Positions 1 through 8,914 are shown, numbered from the stretch's first letter. The stretch is 64,000 bases of DNA from Rhodopseudomonas sp. (GCF_013377015.1 NZ_JACABA010000001.1:1127771-1191770), one strand, 5' to 3'. Notes: a model not told the origin generated them from the sequence alone. Translations and numbers: made by a program.

Positions 1-1070
1 AGATCGGCCTGATCTCGTCGTCGACCGGACAGATTTCCGTGGTCGGAATTCCGCAGAAGAACACCGCGACGCTGCTACCCAAGGAAGTGGGCGGCGTGAA
101 AATCGACTATCTGGTGTTCGACGACGGCTCCGATCCGACCCAGACCGTGCAGCAGGTGCAGCGGCTGATCTCCGAGAATGTCGACGCGATCATCGGTCCG
201 TCCGGTTCGCCGAACGCGGCAAGCGTGATCGGCTTCATCGCCGAGGCCAAGACGCCGCTGCTGGCGCCGGTGGGCTCCGCCGCGGTGGTGCTGCCGATGG
301 ACGAGAAGAAGAAGTGGGTGTTCAAGACCACCCAGAACGACGATCTGATCGCCGCGGCGCTGATCGAGCATATGACCAAGACCGGGATCAAGACCGTCGG
401 CCTGATCGCCGTCAACGATCCCTATGGCGAGAACTGGGTGAAGACGTTCGGAGCATTGGCGCAGAAGGCCGGCATCAACGTGGTCGCGACCGAGAAATAT
501 CAGCGCGCCGACACCTCGGTGACCGCGCAATCGCTGAAGATCCTCGCCGCCAATCCCGACGCGGTGCTGGTGGCCGCGGCCGGCGCCTCCACCATCCTGC
601 CGCAGATCACGCTGGTCGATCAGGGCTACAAGGGCAAGATCTACCAGACCCACGGCGCCGCGGCGCCCGACTTCCTCAAGCTCGGCGGCAAGAAGGTCGA
701 AGGCACCATCCTGGCGGCGAGCCTGATGCTGGTGCTGGACGAAATTCCGGATGCCAACCCGTCCAAGAAGATCGCGACGGATTACATCGCCGCCTACAAG
801 GCCGCCTACGGCGTCGCCCCCGCGACGTTCGGCGCCAACGTCTACGACGCCGGCCTGCTGCTGAGCGCAGCGGTGCCGGAAGCGCTGAAGCAGGCCAAGC
901 CCGGCACGCCGGAGTTTCGCACCGCGCTGCGCGACGCGCTCGAAAAGACCAAGGAGCTGGTGGCGACGCAGGGCGTCTACAACATGACGCCTGCGGATCA
1001 TTCCGGCTTCGACCAGCGCGGCCGCGTGATGATCGTCGTCAAGGATGGCGGCTGGCACCTGCTGCAATAG
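1..1070 (+). CDS. ABC transporter substrate-binding protein (branched-chain amino acid type), 5' truncated
   Basis: Periplasmic solute-binding protein of the LivK/Peripla_BP_6 type. The frame is open from the first bases of the window and already reads IGLISSSTGQISVVG, so the true start and signal peptide lie upstream and the GTG at 39 is internal. Family features are visible: the SGSPNAASVIGFIAEAKTPLLAP ligand-lobe segment (split here only by reading) and the closing stretch with YGVAPATFGANVYDAG. It faces the amide cluster convergently across a hairpin terminator. It could feed the Liv permease encoded on the other strand, or belong to a transporter left of the window. The ligand cannot be read from sequence. 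Confidence 0.85.
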   Translation, partial: IGLISSSTGQISVVGIPQKNTATLLPKEVGGVKIDYLVFDDGSDPTQTVQQVQRLISENVDAIIGPSGSPNAASVIGFIAEAKTPLLAPVGSAAVVLPMDEKKKWVFKTTQNDDLIAAALIEHMTKTGIKTVGLIAVNDPYGENWVKTFGALAQKAGINVVATEKYQRADTSVTAQSLKILAANPDAVLVAAAGASTILPQITLVDQGYKGKIYQTHGAAAPDFLKLGGKKVEGTILAASLMLVLDEIPDANPSKKIATDYIAAYKAAYGVAPATFGANVYDAGLLLSAAVPEALKQAKPGTPEFRTALRDALEKTKELVATQGVYNMTPADHSGFDQRGRVMIVVKDGGWHLLQ

Positions 1071-1086
1071 GATTCTGCCGCGACAC

Positions 1087-1123
1087 CCTGTTGGAGGCCG
1101 ACCAAGGTCCGGCTTCCAACAGG
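1087..1123. terminator. Bidirectional hairpin between convergent genes
   Basis: An inverted repeat of about 17 bp per arm, beginning CCTGTTGGA and ending TCCAACAGG, with one mismatch and one bulge and a tiny loop. It lies in the 62-bp gap between two convergent stop codons, the expected place for a shared terminator. No strong T tract follows on either strand. Confidence 0.65.
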
Positions 1124-1132
1124 ACTACACTC

Positions 1133-3445
1133 TCAGCGCCACAACTTTTCATCGCCAACGAACTCGCTGCCGGGCAAGGCGCCCGGCTTCAGGAAGGCGT
1201 CGAGCACGTTGCGCATAAAGCGGCCGACATTGTTGTCGCCGTTCTTGTACGGCAGCGCCTGACTCCAGGCGATCGAACCGATCGACAGGCAGGCGCCATA
1301 GTTTGCGGTGGTGAAATAGGTGATGTCGGCGCGCACCTGCGGATCCTGGGTGCCGCCGCGCCCCGGGAAGGCGTAGGTGACCTCTTCGGATACCAGCGGG
1401 TAATTGTCGGAATGGCCGTGCGACGACGCCAGCAGCAGCGCGTGCGGCGGCGTGCCGAGCGCCAGATCGTAGCGGTCGATTTCGATGCCGGCGGCGCCGC
1501 CGAGGCCGAGCCCGAAATCGCCGATCAATTCCTGCGGACCGATGCCGTCGAACATCCACGCCACGCGGCGGTGGAACGAATCCGGCATCCGCTCGAACGG
1601 CTGACTCTCGTCCATGCCTTCCGCGGTGAAGCCGACTCCGACGATCTTTTGCGGGGCGCGGCCGCGCGAGCGCCACAGCCCTGATCGCTCGCCGGTGCAG
1701 GCCAGATAGCCCTCGCCAGGATCGGCCTGCCAGGCGCGCGAACCGGCATCGAGTTTGCGCACCTCCATGCAATGTGGCTCGCCGTCGCGCAGGCCGGAGA
1801 CCCAGTAGTAACCGTTGCCGCCCGCATAGATCACCCGCCCGCCCGCGCACAGATAGTCCTCGGTCGCGTCCAGCATGTTCTCGGAATAGTATTCCGGATG
1901 GGTGCAGTTGATGACGGTGCGATACGGCCGCAGCGCGTCGACGCCCTCGGCATGGAGATCGTGATCGGTCAGGATCTCGTAGTCCAGACCGGAATGCTCC
2001 AGCCACCAGATCAGCGACAGGTCGGCCGGCAGCGCCCACGGCATCCCCATCGAACTCATGCGATGCTTCGGGCGGATATTCAGGATCGGTCGCCGCCACG
2101 ACGAATAGCAGCAGCCGGAGCCGTCGGAATGATGGTCGTAAGTGGACAGACCGAATTCCTGCAGTTTGTTGAACGCGATGTCGGCCTCGGTGAGGATCGG
2201 CGTATGCGCGGTGATGGCCTGGGCGATCAGCGCGTCATAGGCGAGATGCTCGTTGGCGTAGGCCAGATAGGTGAAGGTCGACATCAGCACCGCAAGCGGC
2301 GCCTTCGGCCTGGCGGCGCGGACAAAGAACGGGATGTACTCCTCCGCCCCCGCCGAGCGCAGCCGCAGCGCATAGACGCCGCTCCTGAGTTCGGCCGGCA
2401 TCGTCACGGTGAGGTTCGGCTGCCAGCGGCAATCGGTCAGCGCATCGTCGTGAAACACGATGCCGCCATATTGCGCCGGATCGAGCCTGAAACTGTCGGC
2501 GCGTCCCTTCCAGTTCCAGCCGGTCATGCCGCGGACCGGGCGGTTGATGCCCTCGGCATGCAGCCCGTGCGGCCCGACATCCACGATGGTGTCGCCGATG
2601 CCGCTGTCGGTGTAGCCCGCCGTGGTGTCCCAATGCGCGATCACCGCGCCGGCCGGCATCGAGCCGGACCGCGCCAGCGCTTCGATCACGTCCGGCGCCA
2701 GCACCTCGCCGACGATTCCGGCGCGATCAATCTTGCCGCTGTACAGCATTCCGACAAAGCGGCCGCGACGGTCGTTTTCCTCGCTGGCGCCGGCCCACAG
2801 GAACGGCGTCGCGACGCCGGGATCGGCCGGCGCCACCCGCAGCGTCTCGACCACGCGCGAGCCGTAATCGAACGGCACCACCGGCCCGATCAAAGAATTG
2901 TAGCGATTGACCACCCCGATCTGGGTGAGCCGCGCCTCGCGCGTCGCCGCGTTGAAGCTGGCGGCGACGAAGTACCAGGCCTTGGGCACCAGCGGAATTT
3001 CGGCTGCGACGTGATCGATCATCTCGCCGTCGCCGATCCAGAATTCCAGCCGGCCTTCGGGGCTGATGCCGAGCGCATAGCCCTTGCCGGCGGTGATGTC
3101 CCATTTCGACAGCATTGCCTGCCGGGTGATGCCCGGCTTGGTCGAGCACACGAAGGCATAAATCGTGAAGTCACCTGGGGCCGCCAGGCGCTGATCGGGA
3201 TCGTTGGCCACCGCGAAGGCGCCGACCTGGGTGAACTGCCGGCGAACCGCGAGCTGGGCCGGAATCTCGCTGGCCACTTCCTGCTCGACGAAGCCCGGCC
3301 CATCGGGATTTTCATCGCCGTGGATCAGCCTGACGAGCTGCGCATCGACCGCCCCCAGCCCCTCGCCGGAGACCATGAACGAGAGCTGTTCGCCGGCCTT
3401 GATCGACCACGGATCGGCGTAACCATAGATGCGCTGCGTTGCCAT
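1133..3445 (-). CDS. dmfA2: N,N-dimethylformamidase large (catalytic) subunit
   Basis: Hydrolyses N,N-dimethylformamide or related short amides to an amine and formate. At 770 aa it is close to the known beta subunit (about 760 aa). Residues about 90-250 look like a concanavalin/LamG-type beta domain, followed by the catalytic domain. The Paracoccus enzyme is known to use a mononuclear iron held by two tyrosines and a glutamate, with a histidine two residues before the Glu. The equivalents here appear to be Y396 (TYLAYANEH), Y436 (STYDHHSDG), H516 and E518 (CTHPEYYS); this mapping is from memory. It starts 16 nt after the small-subunit stop, last gene of a minus-strand cluster with the Liv importer. 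Amides other than DMF are possible substrates. Confidence 0.85.
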   Translation of the reverse strand: MATQRIYGYADPWSIKAGEQLSFMVSGEGLGAVDAQLVRLIHGDENPDGPGFVEQEVASEIPAQLAVRRQFTQVGAFAVANDPDQRLAAPGDFTIYAFVCSTKPGITRQAMLSKWDITAGKGYALGISPEGRLEFWIGDGEMIDHVAAEIPLVPKAWYFVAASFNAATREARLTQIGVVNRYNSLIGPVVPFDYGSRVVETLRVAPADPGVATPFLWAGASEENDRRGRFVGMLYSGKIDRAGIVGEVLAPDVIEALARSGSMPAGAVIAHWDTTAGYTDSGIGDTIVDVGPHGLHAEGINRPVRGMTGWNWKGRADSFRLDPAQYGGIVFHDDALTDCRWQPNLTVTMPAELRSGVYALRLRSAGAEEYIPFFVRAARPKAPLAVLMSTFTYLAYANEHLAYDALIAQAITAHTPILTEADIAFNKLQEFGLSTYDHHSDGSGCCYSSWRRPILNIRPKHRMSSMGMPWALPADLSLIWWLEHSGLDYEILTDHDLHAEGVDALRPYRTVINCTHPEYYSENMLDATEDYLCAGGRVIYAGGNGYYWVSGLRDGEPHCMEVRKLDAGSRAWQADPGEGYLACTGERSGLWRSRGRAPQKIVGVGFTAEGMDESQPFERMPDSFHRRVAWMFDGIGPQELIGDFGLGLGGAAGIEIDRYDLALGTPPHALLLASSHGHSDNYPLVSEEVTYAFPGRGGTQDPQVRADITYFTTANYGACLSIGSIAWSQALPYKNGDNNVGRFMRNVLDAFLKPGALPGSEFVGDEKLWR

Positions 3446-3461
3446 GGCGGTCCTTCAGAAA

Positions 3462-3830
3462 TCAGCTTGCGAGGAGGTCGTTGACGCGCAGCAGGAAGAC
3501 GGCGTGATAGGCCTCGTCCATGGTGGCGTAGAGCTTGTCGTCGACGACCCGCGGCGGATGCCCGGGCCGGCCGGAAAACGCCAGCACCTTGTAGGTGCTC
3601 GAGGTATACTCCCCGACCCGCAGGATCGCGTATTTGTCCGGCATCTCGCCGCGACGGAAGTAGTTCAGCACCCGGTCGAGCGCGTCGGAATGCTGGCCGA
3701 GCGGCTTGGCCTTGTGCTCGGCGATCAGTTCCGGCGTGATCTGGGCCTTGAGCCGATCGCGAATCCGCTTGTCGAACAGCCGGTAATAGACCTGCTGCTT
3801 GTCGGCTATCTCGGTGGCTTCCTCGGGCAT
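3462..3830 (-). CDS. dmfA1: N,N-dimethylformamidase small subunit (internal start)
   Basis: A protein of 122 aa beginning MPEEATEIADKQQVYYRLFD, of the size (about 130 aa) and position of the DMFase alpha subunit, which packs against the large subunit. The ATG at 3830 has a convincing ribosome binding site, GGGGGTGAGG, a few bases upstream, so it can be made separately even though the permease frame runs into it. The large-subunit gene follows after 16 nt, as expected for a two-subunit enzyme. Assignment rests mainly on size, order and the adjacent unmistakable large subunit. Confidence 0.75.
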   Translation of the reverse strand: MPEEATEIADKQQVYYRLFDKRIRDRLKAQITPELIAEHKAKPLGQHSDALDRVLNYFRRGEMPDKYAILRVGEYTSSTYKVLAFSGRPGHPPRVVDDKLYATMDEAYHAVFLLRVNDLLAS

Positions 3831-4997
3831 AACCTCACCCCCTTTTTCGGTTCGAGCGGCGCGGCGTTCACTCTTCTTGCGGTTGCGGAAATTGCGGAAC
3901 TGCGCCCGCACGCCGGTCAGTCCGTTATGCGCAGTCAGCGCCACGCCGATCATCACCGCGGTGACGATGATGATCCGCAGCGGCCCGAGATCGAGCATGC
4001 CCTTGTCGATCAGGACGACGATCGCGGTGCCGATCACCGCGCCTTCGGAACGACCGAGGCCGCCGATCACGATCATCGCGAACAGCAGCAGCAGCTGATC
4101 GAGCGAGAACACCGCGAGCGAAATCGAGCGATAGAACATCACGTAGAAGGCGCCGATCGCGCCCAGCGCCCCGGAGGACAGCACGAACACCCACAGCCGC
4201 GCCCGGCGATAGTCGATGCCAGTGGCCTCGGAAAACGCCTCGTCCTCGCGCGCGGCCTGCAGCAACAGCCCGAGCCGCTCGCTGTTGATCAGGCGGAACA
4301 CCAGGAGGGCCGCCAGCAACAGCGCGAAGGCGGCGAAGAATCCGAGCAGCAGGCCCGGCCGTTGCAGCAGCCAGTCCGCCGGAATGAAGGAGTCGACCTG
4401 GTTGATGCTGCCATTGGCCGGCGCCAGCGCCTTGATCTGCGATACGAACACCCGGCAGATCTCGGCGACGCCGAGCGTGAGCAGCGCGTAATACAGCCCG
4501 TCGAGCCGGGTCGACGGCAGCGCCAGGAAGCCGCCGAGCACCAGCCCGACCAGCGCGCCGACCGGCATCATCAGCGGCCAAGGCACGCCGAGATAGACAT
4601 TGGCCGCCGCCGCCGCATAGCCGGACATGCCGACCACCGCCATCGTCGCCAGCGAGAAGATACCGGCGGTGCCGATGATCAGCGTCCAGATCACGTTGAT
4701 GGCGGAGAAGATGCAGAAGATCGCCGCAATGTTGATCGCCTGATCGGACAGGAACGGCGTCGCCACCAGGAGGCCGCCGAGGCCAATCGTCCACCACAGC
4801 GGCCGCTTGTCGAGCAGCCGGCGCTCGCGGCGCAGCGATTTCGGATTGCTGACGCCGCGCCAGGCGAGCCAGTGGCGCTTGGTCAGCGGCACGCGGCCGC
4901 GGCGCCAGACTTCCGTGCCGTCCGGCATCAGGGTGATTTCATGCCGACGGCGGCCGACCTCGTAGAAGCGTTTCTCAGGCTGTTGTTGCGGCGCCAT
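3462..4997 (-). CDS. LivM-type ABC permease reading in frame into the dimethylformamidase small subunit
   Basis: One open frame of 511 codons. Residues 1-389 are a branched-chain-type ABC inner-membrane permease (LivM): a basic N-terminus, then many hydrophobic helices with the family stretch LPSTRLDGLYYALLTLG and the loop INSERLGLLLQAAREDE. Residues 390-511 are the amidase small subunit. At the junction the codons run GAA AAA GGG GGT GAG GTT ATG with no stop. One extra base in the adjoining A5 and G5 runs would give an immediate TGA overlapping the ribosome binding site of the internal ATG. The options are a real membrane-enzyme fusion, two proteins by internal initiation, or a homopolymer sequencing error hiding the permease stop. 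LivH lies 2 nt upstream. Confidence 0.7.
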   Translation of the reverse strand: MAPQQQPEKRFYEVGRRRHEITLMPDGTEVWRRGRVPLTKRHWLAWRGVSNPKSLRRERRLLDKRPLWWTIGLGGLLVATPFLSDQAINIAAIFCIFSAINVIWTLIIGTAGIFSLATMAVVGMSGYAAAAANVYLGVPWPLMMPVGALVGLVLGGFLALPSTRLDGLYYALLTLGVAEICRVFVSQIKALAPANGSINQVDSFIPADWLLQRPGLLLGFFAAFALLLAALLVFRLINSERLGLLLQAAREDEAFSEATGIDYRRARLWVFVLSSGALGAIGAFYVMFYRSISLAVFSLDQLLLLFAMIVIGGLGRSEGAVIGTAIVVLIDKGMLDLGPLRIIIVTAVMIGVALTAHNGLTGVRAQFRNFRNRKKSERRAARTEKGGEVMPEEATEIADKQQVYYRLFDKRIRDRLKAQITPELIAEHKAKPLGQHSDALDRVLNYFRRGEMPDKYAILRVGEYTSSTYKVLAFSGRPGHPPRVVDDKLYATMDEAYHAVFLLRVNDLLAS

Positions 4998-4999
4998 CT

Positions 5000-5926
5000 C
5001 TACTCCCGCGTTTCGTCGAGAAGGCCGCCGAGCCCACGCGGACGGATCAGCAGCACGCAGACGATGAAGGTGAACTGCACGAACAAGACGTAGCGCTGGC
5101 CGAGGAAGGGAATCGCTCCGGTCGCGGCCTCGATGAAGCCGATCAGCACCGCGCCGGCGACGGCGCCCGGCACCGATCCCAGTCCTCCCAGCAACGCGAT
5201 AGTGAGCCCCTTGATCAGCGGCGTGACGCCGGCGGTCGGGCTGACGAAGACGTTCTGCGACAGCAGCACCGCGGCGAGCCCGGCCAGCGCGCCGGTCAGC
5301 ATCATGATCGGCAGTGCGGTCTTGCGGCTGGAGATGCCGCACAGCGCCGCCCCCTCGGCGTTCTGCATCACGGCGCGGATCTCGAGACCCCGCCGGCTGT
5401 GCCGCAGCCAGACCAGCACGGTGCCCAACAGCAAGGTGGTGGCGACGATGGTGACGACCTGATCGACCCGGATCGACATCCCGAGCCAGTCGAACCGCCC
5501 AACGCCGAACACCCGCGGCAACGCCTTCTGCTGCGGCCCGAACGCCCACAGCAGCATCTGCACAGTGGCGAGATTGAGCGCCAGCGTGATGATCAGACTG
5601 CGTACCGGGAAATTCTGTTTGTCGTGGATCGTCAGATAGGCGACCAGATAGATGACGACGCCGAACAGCGCGCCGGCACAGATCGCGACGAGGCCAATGA
5701 AGACGGCGAGCGCCGGCTGACTCCACCCTGTCGCACCGAGCCAGTCCTTCGCCAGTGGCCCGGCCCAGATCGCCGCGAAATAGGCGGCATAGCCGGCGAA
5801 TGCGAAGGTGGCGCCGTGGGCCATATTGACCATGCCGACGCTGGACCACAACAACGAAATGCCGATCGCCATCAGACCATAAATGGCGGCGAGATAAAGC
5901 GCGTAGACGATCAGACCGGCATCCAT
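5000..5926 (-). CDS. LivH-type ABC transporter permease
   Basis: Inner-membrane permease of 308 aa for a branched-chain amino acid or amide importer. It begins MDAGLIVYALYLAAIYGLMA and contains the family segment SLLWSSVGMVNMAHGATFAF plus about eight hydrophobic helices. The loop with RAVMQNAEGAALCGI corresponds to the usual coupling region. Its start codon overlaps the stop of the LivF gene (TGATG), and its stop lies 2 nt before the LivM start, so translation is probably coupled along the operon. Confidence 0.88.
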   Translation of the reverse strand: MDAGLIVYALYLAAIYGLMAIGISLLWSSVGMVNMAHGATFAFAGYAAYFAAIWAGPLAKDWLGATGWSQPALAVFIGLVAICAGALFGVVIYLVAYLTIHDKQNFPVRSLIITLALNLATVQMLLWAFGPQQKALPRVFGVGRFDWLGMSIRVDQVVTIVATTLLLGTVLVWLRHSRRGLEIRAVMQNAEGAALCGISSRKTALPIMMLTGALAGLAAVLLSQNVFVSPTAGVTPLIKGLTIALLGGLGSVPGAVAGAVLIGFIEAATGAIPFLGQRYVLFVQFTFIVCVLLIRPRGLGGLLDETRE

Positions 5927-6627
5927 CACAACAAATCCACATGGCCGACGTCGCCGCGCAGATGGCCGGCGTGCATGCCGATCATGCGGTCGACCTTGCC
6001 GGTCAACAGCGCGACGTTCTGTTCGGCGATCACCATCGCCCGGCCATCGAGCCCGATATCGATCAGCGCATCGACGACGCGCTGCGAGATCCGCGGCGCC
6101 AGGCCGAGCGACGGCTCGTCGATGAGGTAGAGTTTGGCGTCGGCCATCAGCGCGCGACCGACCGACACCATGCGGCGCTCGCCGCCCGACAGCTTGCCGA
6201 CATAGGCCTGCTCGCGCTCCTTGAGCTGCGGGAAGATGTCGTAGACATGATCGCGACGCAGCGCGCGGTCGCGCCACGCCGCCTTGGTGTAGGCGCCGCA
6301 ATCGAGATGTTGCTTCACGGTGAGTCCCGGGAAGATCGCGTCGCCCTGCGGCGTCATCGCGACGCCGAGCCGAACGATGCCGGGCGTGCGACGGCCTTCG
6401 CCGAGCGACCGGGTGCCGCCGATCTCGGTGCCGTCGAACACGATCGAGCCCTGCTGCCAGCCGACCAGATGCATGATGGCGCGGAACAGCGTGGTCTTGC
6501 CGTGGCCGTTGAGACCGACGATCGCCAGCCGCTCGCCGGCCGCGACCGAGAAATCGATCTCGTGCAACACCCGCAGCGGACCGTAGCCTGCGGAGAGACC
6601 CTGGATGTTGAGCAGTTTGCCGCTCAT
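5926..6627 (-). CDS. LivF-type ABC transporter ATP-binding protein
   Basis: Cytoplasmic ATPase of 233 aa, normal for LivF. Walker A is GLNGHGKT, the ABC signature is LSGGERR and Walker B ends LYLIDEPSLGL. It overlaps the LivG gene by 4 nt (ATGA) and LivH by 1 nt. It pairs with the LivG ATPase to power uptake. Confidence 0.9.
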   Translation of the reverse strand: MSGKLLNIQGLSAGYGPLRVLHEIDFSVAAGERLAIVGLNGHGKTTLFRAIMHLVGWQQGSIVFDGTEIGGTRSLGEGRRTPGIVRLGVAMTPQGDAIFPGLTVKQHLDCGAYTKAAWRDRALRRDHVYDIFPQLKEREQAYVGKLSGGERRMVSVGRALMADAKLYLIDEPSLGLAPRISQRVVDALIDIGLDGRAMVIAEQNVALLTGKVDRMIGMHAGHLRGDVGHVDLL

Positions 6628-7349
6628 GCCGCACCTTCAAAATAGGCGGCGCGAACGGCAGGATCTTTGAACACAGATTTGGGATCACCCTCGGCGATCA
6701 CCGCGCCGAGATCGAGCACGACGACCCGGTCGGCGATGGCGTCGAGCAGTTCGAGCCGATGCTCGATCAGGATCACGGCGATGTGGTACTCGTCGACGAG
6801 CTTGCGCAGCAGCAGATCGAGCTCGGAGATCTCGGTATTGATCAGGCCGGAGGCCGGCTCGTCCATCAGCAGCACGCGCGGGCGGCGCATCATCAGGCAG
6901 GCGAGCAGCAGCTTGCGGCGGTCGAAAGTGTCGAGCGAACCGGCGATGCGCTCCCATGGCACTTCGAGATGCACCAGCCGGGCCGCCCATTCGGCGTCAT
7001 GCACCGACATATAGGGCTTATACGCCTTGCGCGCGGCGCGGAAAGTTTCGCCGACGGTGAGCGCGTTCGGCACGACCGGACTCTGATAGGTGCGGGCGAC
7101 GCCGAGCCGGGCGCGCTGGAAGATGTCGAGGCCGTCGAGCGACTGGCTGTCGAGGTACACCTTGCCGCGCTGGGCGTGGTAGCGACCCGACAGCACCTCG
7201 AACAGGGAGGTCTTGCCGGCGCCGTTCGGCCCGATCAGGCCAAGCAGTTCGCCCCGCTGCACCGACAACGAGACATTCTTGAGAATCTCGCGCCCGCCAA
7301 GCCGCAGATGAACGCCGGTGCAGCCGAAACATGGCGTCGAATCTGTCAT
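6624..7349 (-). CDS. LivG-type ABC transporter ATP-binding protein
   Basis: ATPase of 241 aa with Walker A GPNGAGKT at residues 40-47 and Walker B VLLMDEPASGL near residue 160. The ABC signature is unusual: where LivG proteins have a motif such as LPYGDQRR or LSGGQ, this one reads LDTFDRRK (about residues 139-146). That may make one of the two ATP sites of the LivF/LivG heterodimer degenerate. First gene of the coupled G-F-H-M run; a palindromic repeat separates it from the upstream solute-binding gene. Confidence 0.87.
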   Translation of the reverse strand: MTDSTPCFGCTGVHLRLGGREILKNVSLSVQRGELLGLIGPNGAGKTSLFEVLSGRYHAQRGKVYLDSQSLDGLDIFQRARLGVARTYQSPVVPNALTVGETFRAARKAYKPYMSVHDAEWAARLVHLEVPWERIAGSLDTFDRRKLLLACLMMRRPRVLLMDEPASGLINTEISELDLLLRKLVDEYHIAVILIEHRLELLDAIADRVVVLDLGAVIAEGDPKSVFKDPAVRAAYFEGAA

Positions 7350-7412
7350 CGCTGCGACTGCGTCCTTGGTGGCTGGTTCAAGTTCTGCTCGACGACGCCA
7401 AGCGCTTCAGTT

Positions 7413-7520
7413 CGTCATTGCGAGGAGCCGTTGCGACGAAGCAATCCAGTCGGTGTTCGCGGCCCTGGATTGCTTCGCTGTTCGGCCGGCGCTCCGCGCC
7501 GACCTCCGCTCGCAATGACG
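7413..7520. repeat. Intergenic palindromic repeat, CGTCATTGCGAGGAGC family
   Basis: An imperfect palindrome beginning CGTCATTGCGAGGAGC and ending GCTCGCAATGACG, with an inner pair GAAGCAATCCAG / CTGGATTGCTTC. It fills the gap between the solute-binding gene and livG. Such two-armed elements are common between genes in Bradyrhizobium relatives. It could fold as an mRNA hairpin that tunes the binding protein relative to the permease genes. Confidence 0.8.
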
Positions 7521-7562
7521 GCATCGACGCAACCGCCGTTCGTTTCGTCTCGGGTTCGGTCT

Positions 7563-8825
7563 TCAGAACCACGGCGCGGGCTTGATCTTCACTTCCGCCA
7601 GTTCGGCGGGCGCGATAATCTTGTGCTTGCCGTCCTGCACCTGCAGCAACAGGTGGCTGATGCCGGCCTTGACGTCCTCGGTCTGCCACGGATGCACCAG
7701 CGGCGCCTGCTCCGGTCGATCGAAGGTGTAGGTGCCGCAGACGCCCTCATAGCGCAGCTTGCGAATGGCATTGCCGACGCCGTCGAAGTCCGACGGATCG
7801 ACGCTGGCCCAGACCTGCGCCAGCATCTTCACGGTGTCGTAGCCGCTGCCGGTGTAGACGATTCCCATATTGTCGCCGTAGCGCTTGGTATAGGTCTTGC
7901 GGAATTCCTGGCCGGCGGCATCGGCGTGGGTGCCGACCACGGTGCCCCAGATCATACCCTCGGCGGTGCCGGCGGCGAGGCTGAGGAATTCAGGCTGGCT
8001 CGGGCCGTATTGCAGATAGACCAGCGAGCCCTTGACCGGATCGCCGGAGAACTGCTGGGCAAAGGCGGCCAGTTCGGCGGCGACCCAATGGTCGATGAAG
8101 ATCACGCCGGCATCGGTTTCATGCAGCGCGCGCAGCACCGGCGACCAATCCTGCACCGGAAACTGGATGTCGGTGATGGCGCCGACCGCCCACTTGCCGC
8201 CGGATTCGGCGATCGCCTTCTGCACCGATTTGGAGATCACCTGGGTGTAGGCGATCTGCTCCTGCACAATGTGAATCTTGTTGTTCTTCGGCTTCCATGT
8301 CCCGCCGGCGACGATCTTGTCGAGATAGCGCACGAAGCCGTAGCCGTACCAGGTCTCGGCGCCGTCGATCTGGAAGACGTTCTTGTATTTCGCCGGATTC
8401 GATTTCACCAATTCGAGCGAGGCCAGCGAGGTATTTCCGTGCAGATACGGCACCTTGGTGGCGGCCGCGGCGTCCATCGCCGGCTGCGGGATCAGCACGA
8501 AGGCCGATGCGATCGCATGCACTTTCTTGCCGTTCAGCGACTGGATCGCGCCGACCGTGCCTTCCGGCGTCAGCACGTCGATGTCGACCACCTCGGCGCG
8601 CAGCTTGCGGCCCTTGATGCCGCCGCCGGCGTTGATCTCGTCGATTCCGACGGTGATGCCGTTCAGCCAATCCTTGTGATCGCCGACCCCGACCGGCGAT
8701 GATTGCGCGGTCGGCAGACCGATCAAAATGTCGTCCGCCGCGTCCGCCCGTGGCGGAAAGGCGGTCAACACCGCCGCGCCGACGGCGGCTCCGAGAAATT
8801 CACGACGCTTGATGCCGGAAACCAT
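7563..8825 (-). CDS. ABC transporter substrate-binding protein with Tat-type signal, amide cluster
   Basis: Periplasmic binding protein of 420 aa (Peripla_BP_6 type). The N-terminus carries a twin-arginine-like signal, KRREFLGAAVGAAVLTAF, with probable cleavage after ADA near residue 30. The mature part resembles AmiC/UrtA-like amide and urea binders (GLPTAQSSPVGVGDHKDWLNG; RYGDNMGIVYTGSGYD), which suits import of small amides. It is co-directional with livGFHM and the amidase, separated from livG by 213 nt holding a repeat. A 14-bp palindrome lies upstream. Confidence 0.85.
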   Translation of the reverse strand: MVSGIKRREFLGAAVGAAVLTAFPPRADAADDILIGLPTAQSSPVGVGDHKDWLNGITVGIDEINAGGGIKGRKLRAEVVDIDVLTPEGTVGAIQSLNGKKVHAIASAFVLIPQPAMDAAAATKVPYLHGNTSLASLELVKSNPAKYKNVFQIDGAETWYGYGFVRYLDKIVAGGTWKPKNNKIHIVQEQIAYTQVISKSVQKAIAESGGKWAVGAITDIQFPVQDWSPVLRALHETDAGVIFIDHWVAAELAAFAQQFSGDPVKGSLVYLQYGPSQPEFLSLAAGTAEGMIWGTVVGTHADAAGQEFRKTYTKRYGDNMGIVYTGSGYDTVKMLAQVWASVDPSDFDGVGNAIRKLRYEGVCGTYTFDRPEQAPLVHPWQTEDVKAGISHLLLQVQDGKHKIIAPAELAEVKIKPAPWF

Positions 8826-8882
8826 TTGCGCACCCCTTCAAGAGAATGCGCGACGCTACGGCGGTGCAGACTTCGCGGAAAT

Positions 8883-8896
8883 GATGCAAATGCATC
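8883..8896. promoter_or_regulatory. Perfect 14-bp palindrome upstream of the binding-protein gene
   Basis: GATGCA-AA-TGCATC, a perfect 6-2-6 inverted repeat in the 89-bp gap between the LuxR-type gene and the substrate-binding gene, about 58 bp before the latter's ATG. The size suits a LuxR/FixJ-family dimer, so it may be the operator for the neighbouring regulator. Inference only. Confidence 0.4.
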
Positions 8897-8914
8897 CCAG
8901 TCGCAGATTTCGCC

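Noticed and set aside
1051..1066. TGGCACCTGCTGCAA as a second sigma-54 promoter
   Set aside because: It lies inside the end of a coding sequence and the -12 GC is not at the required distance from the -24 GG.
3429..5093. Long open frame on the plus strand opposite the LivM/amidase genes
   Set aside because: It is Arg/His/Gln-rich, matches no family and is the antisense shadow of well-supported genes in high-GC DNA.
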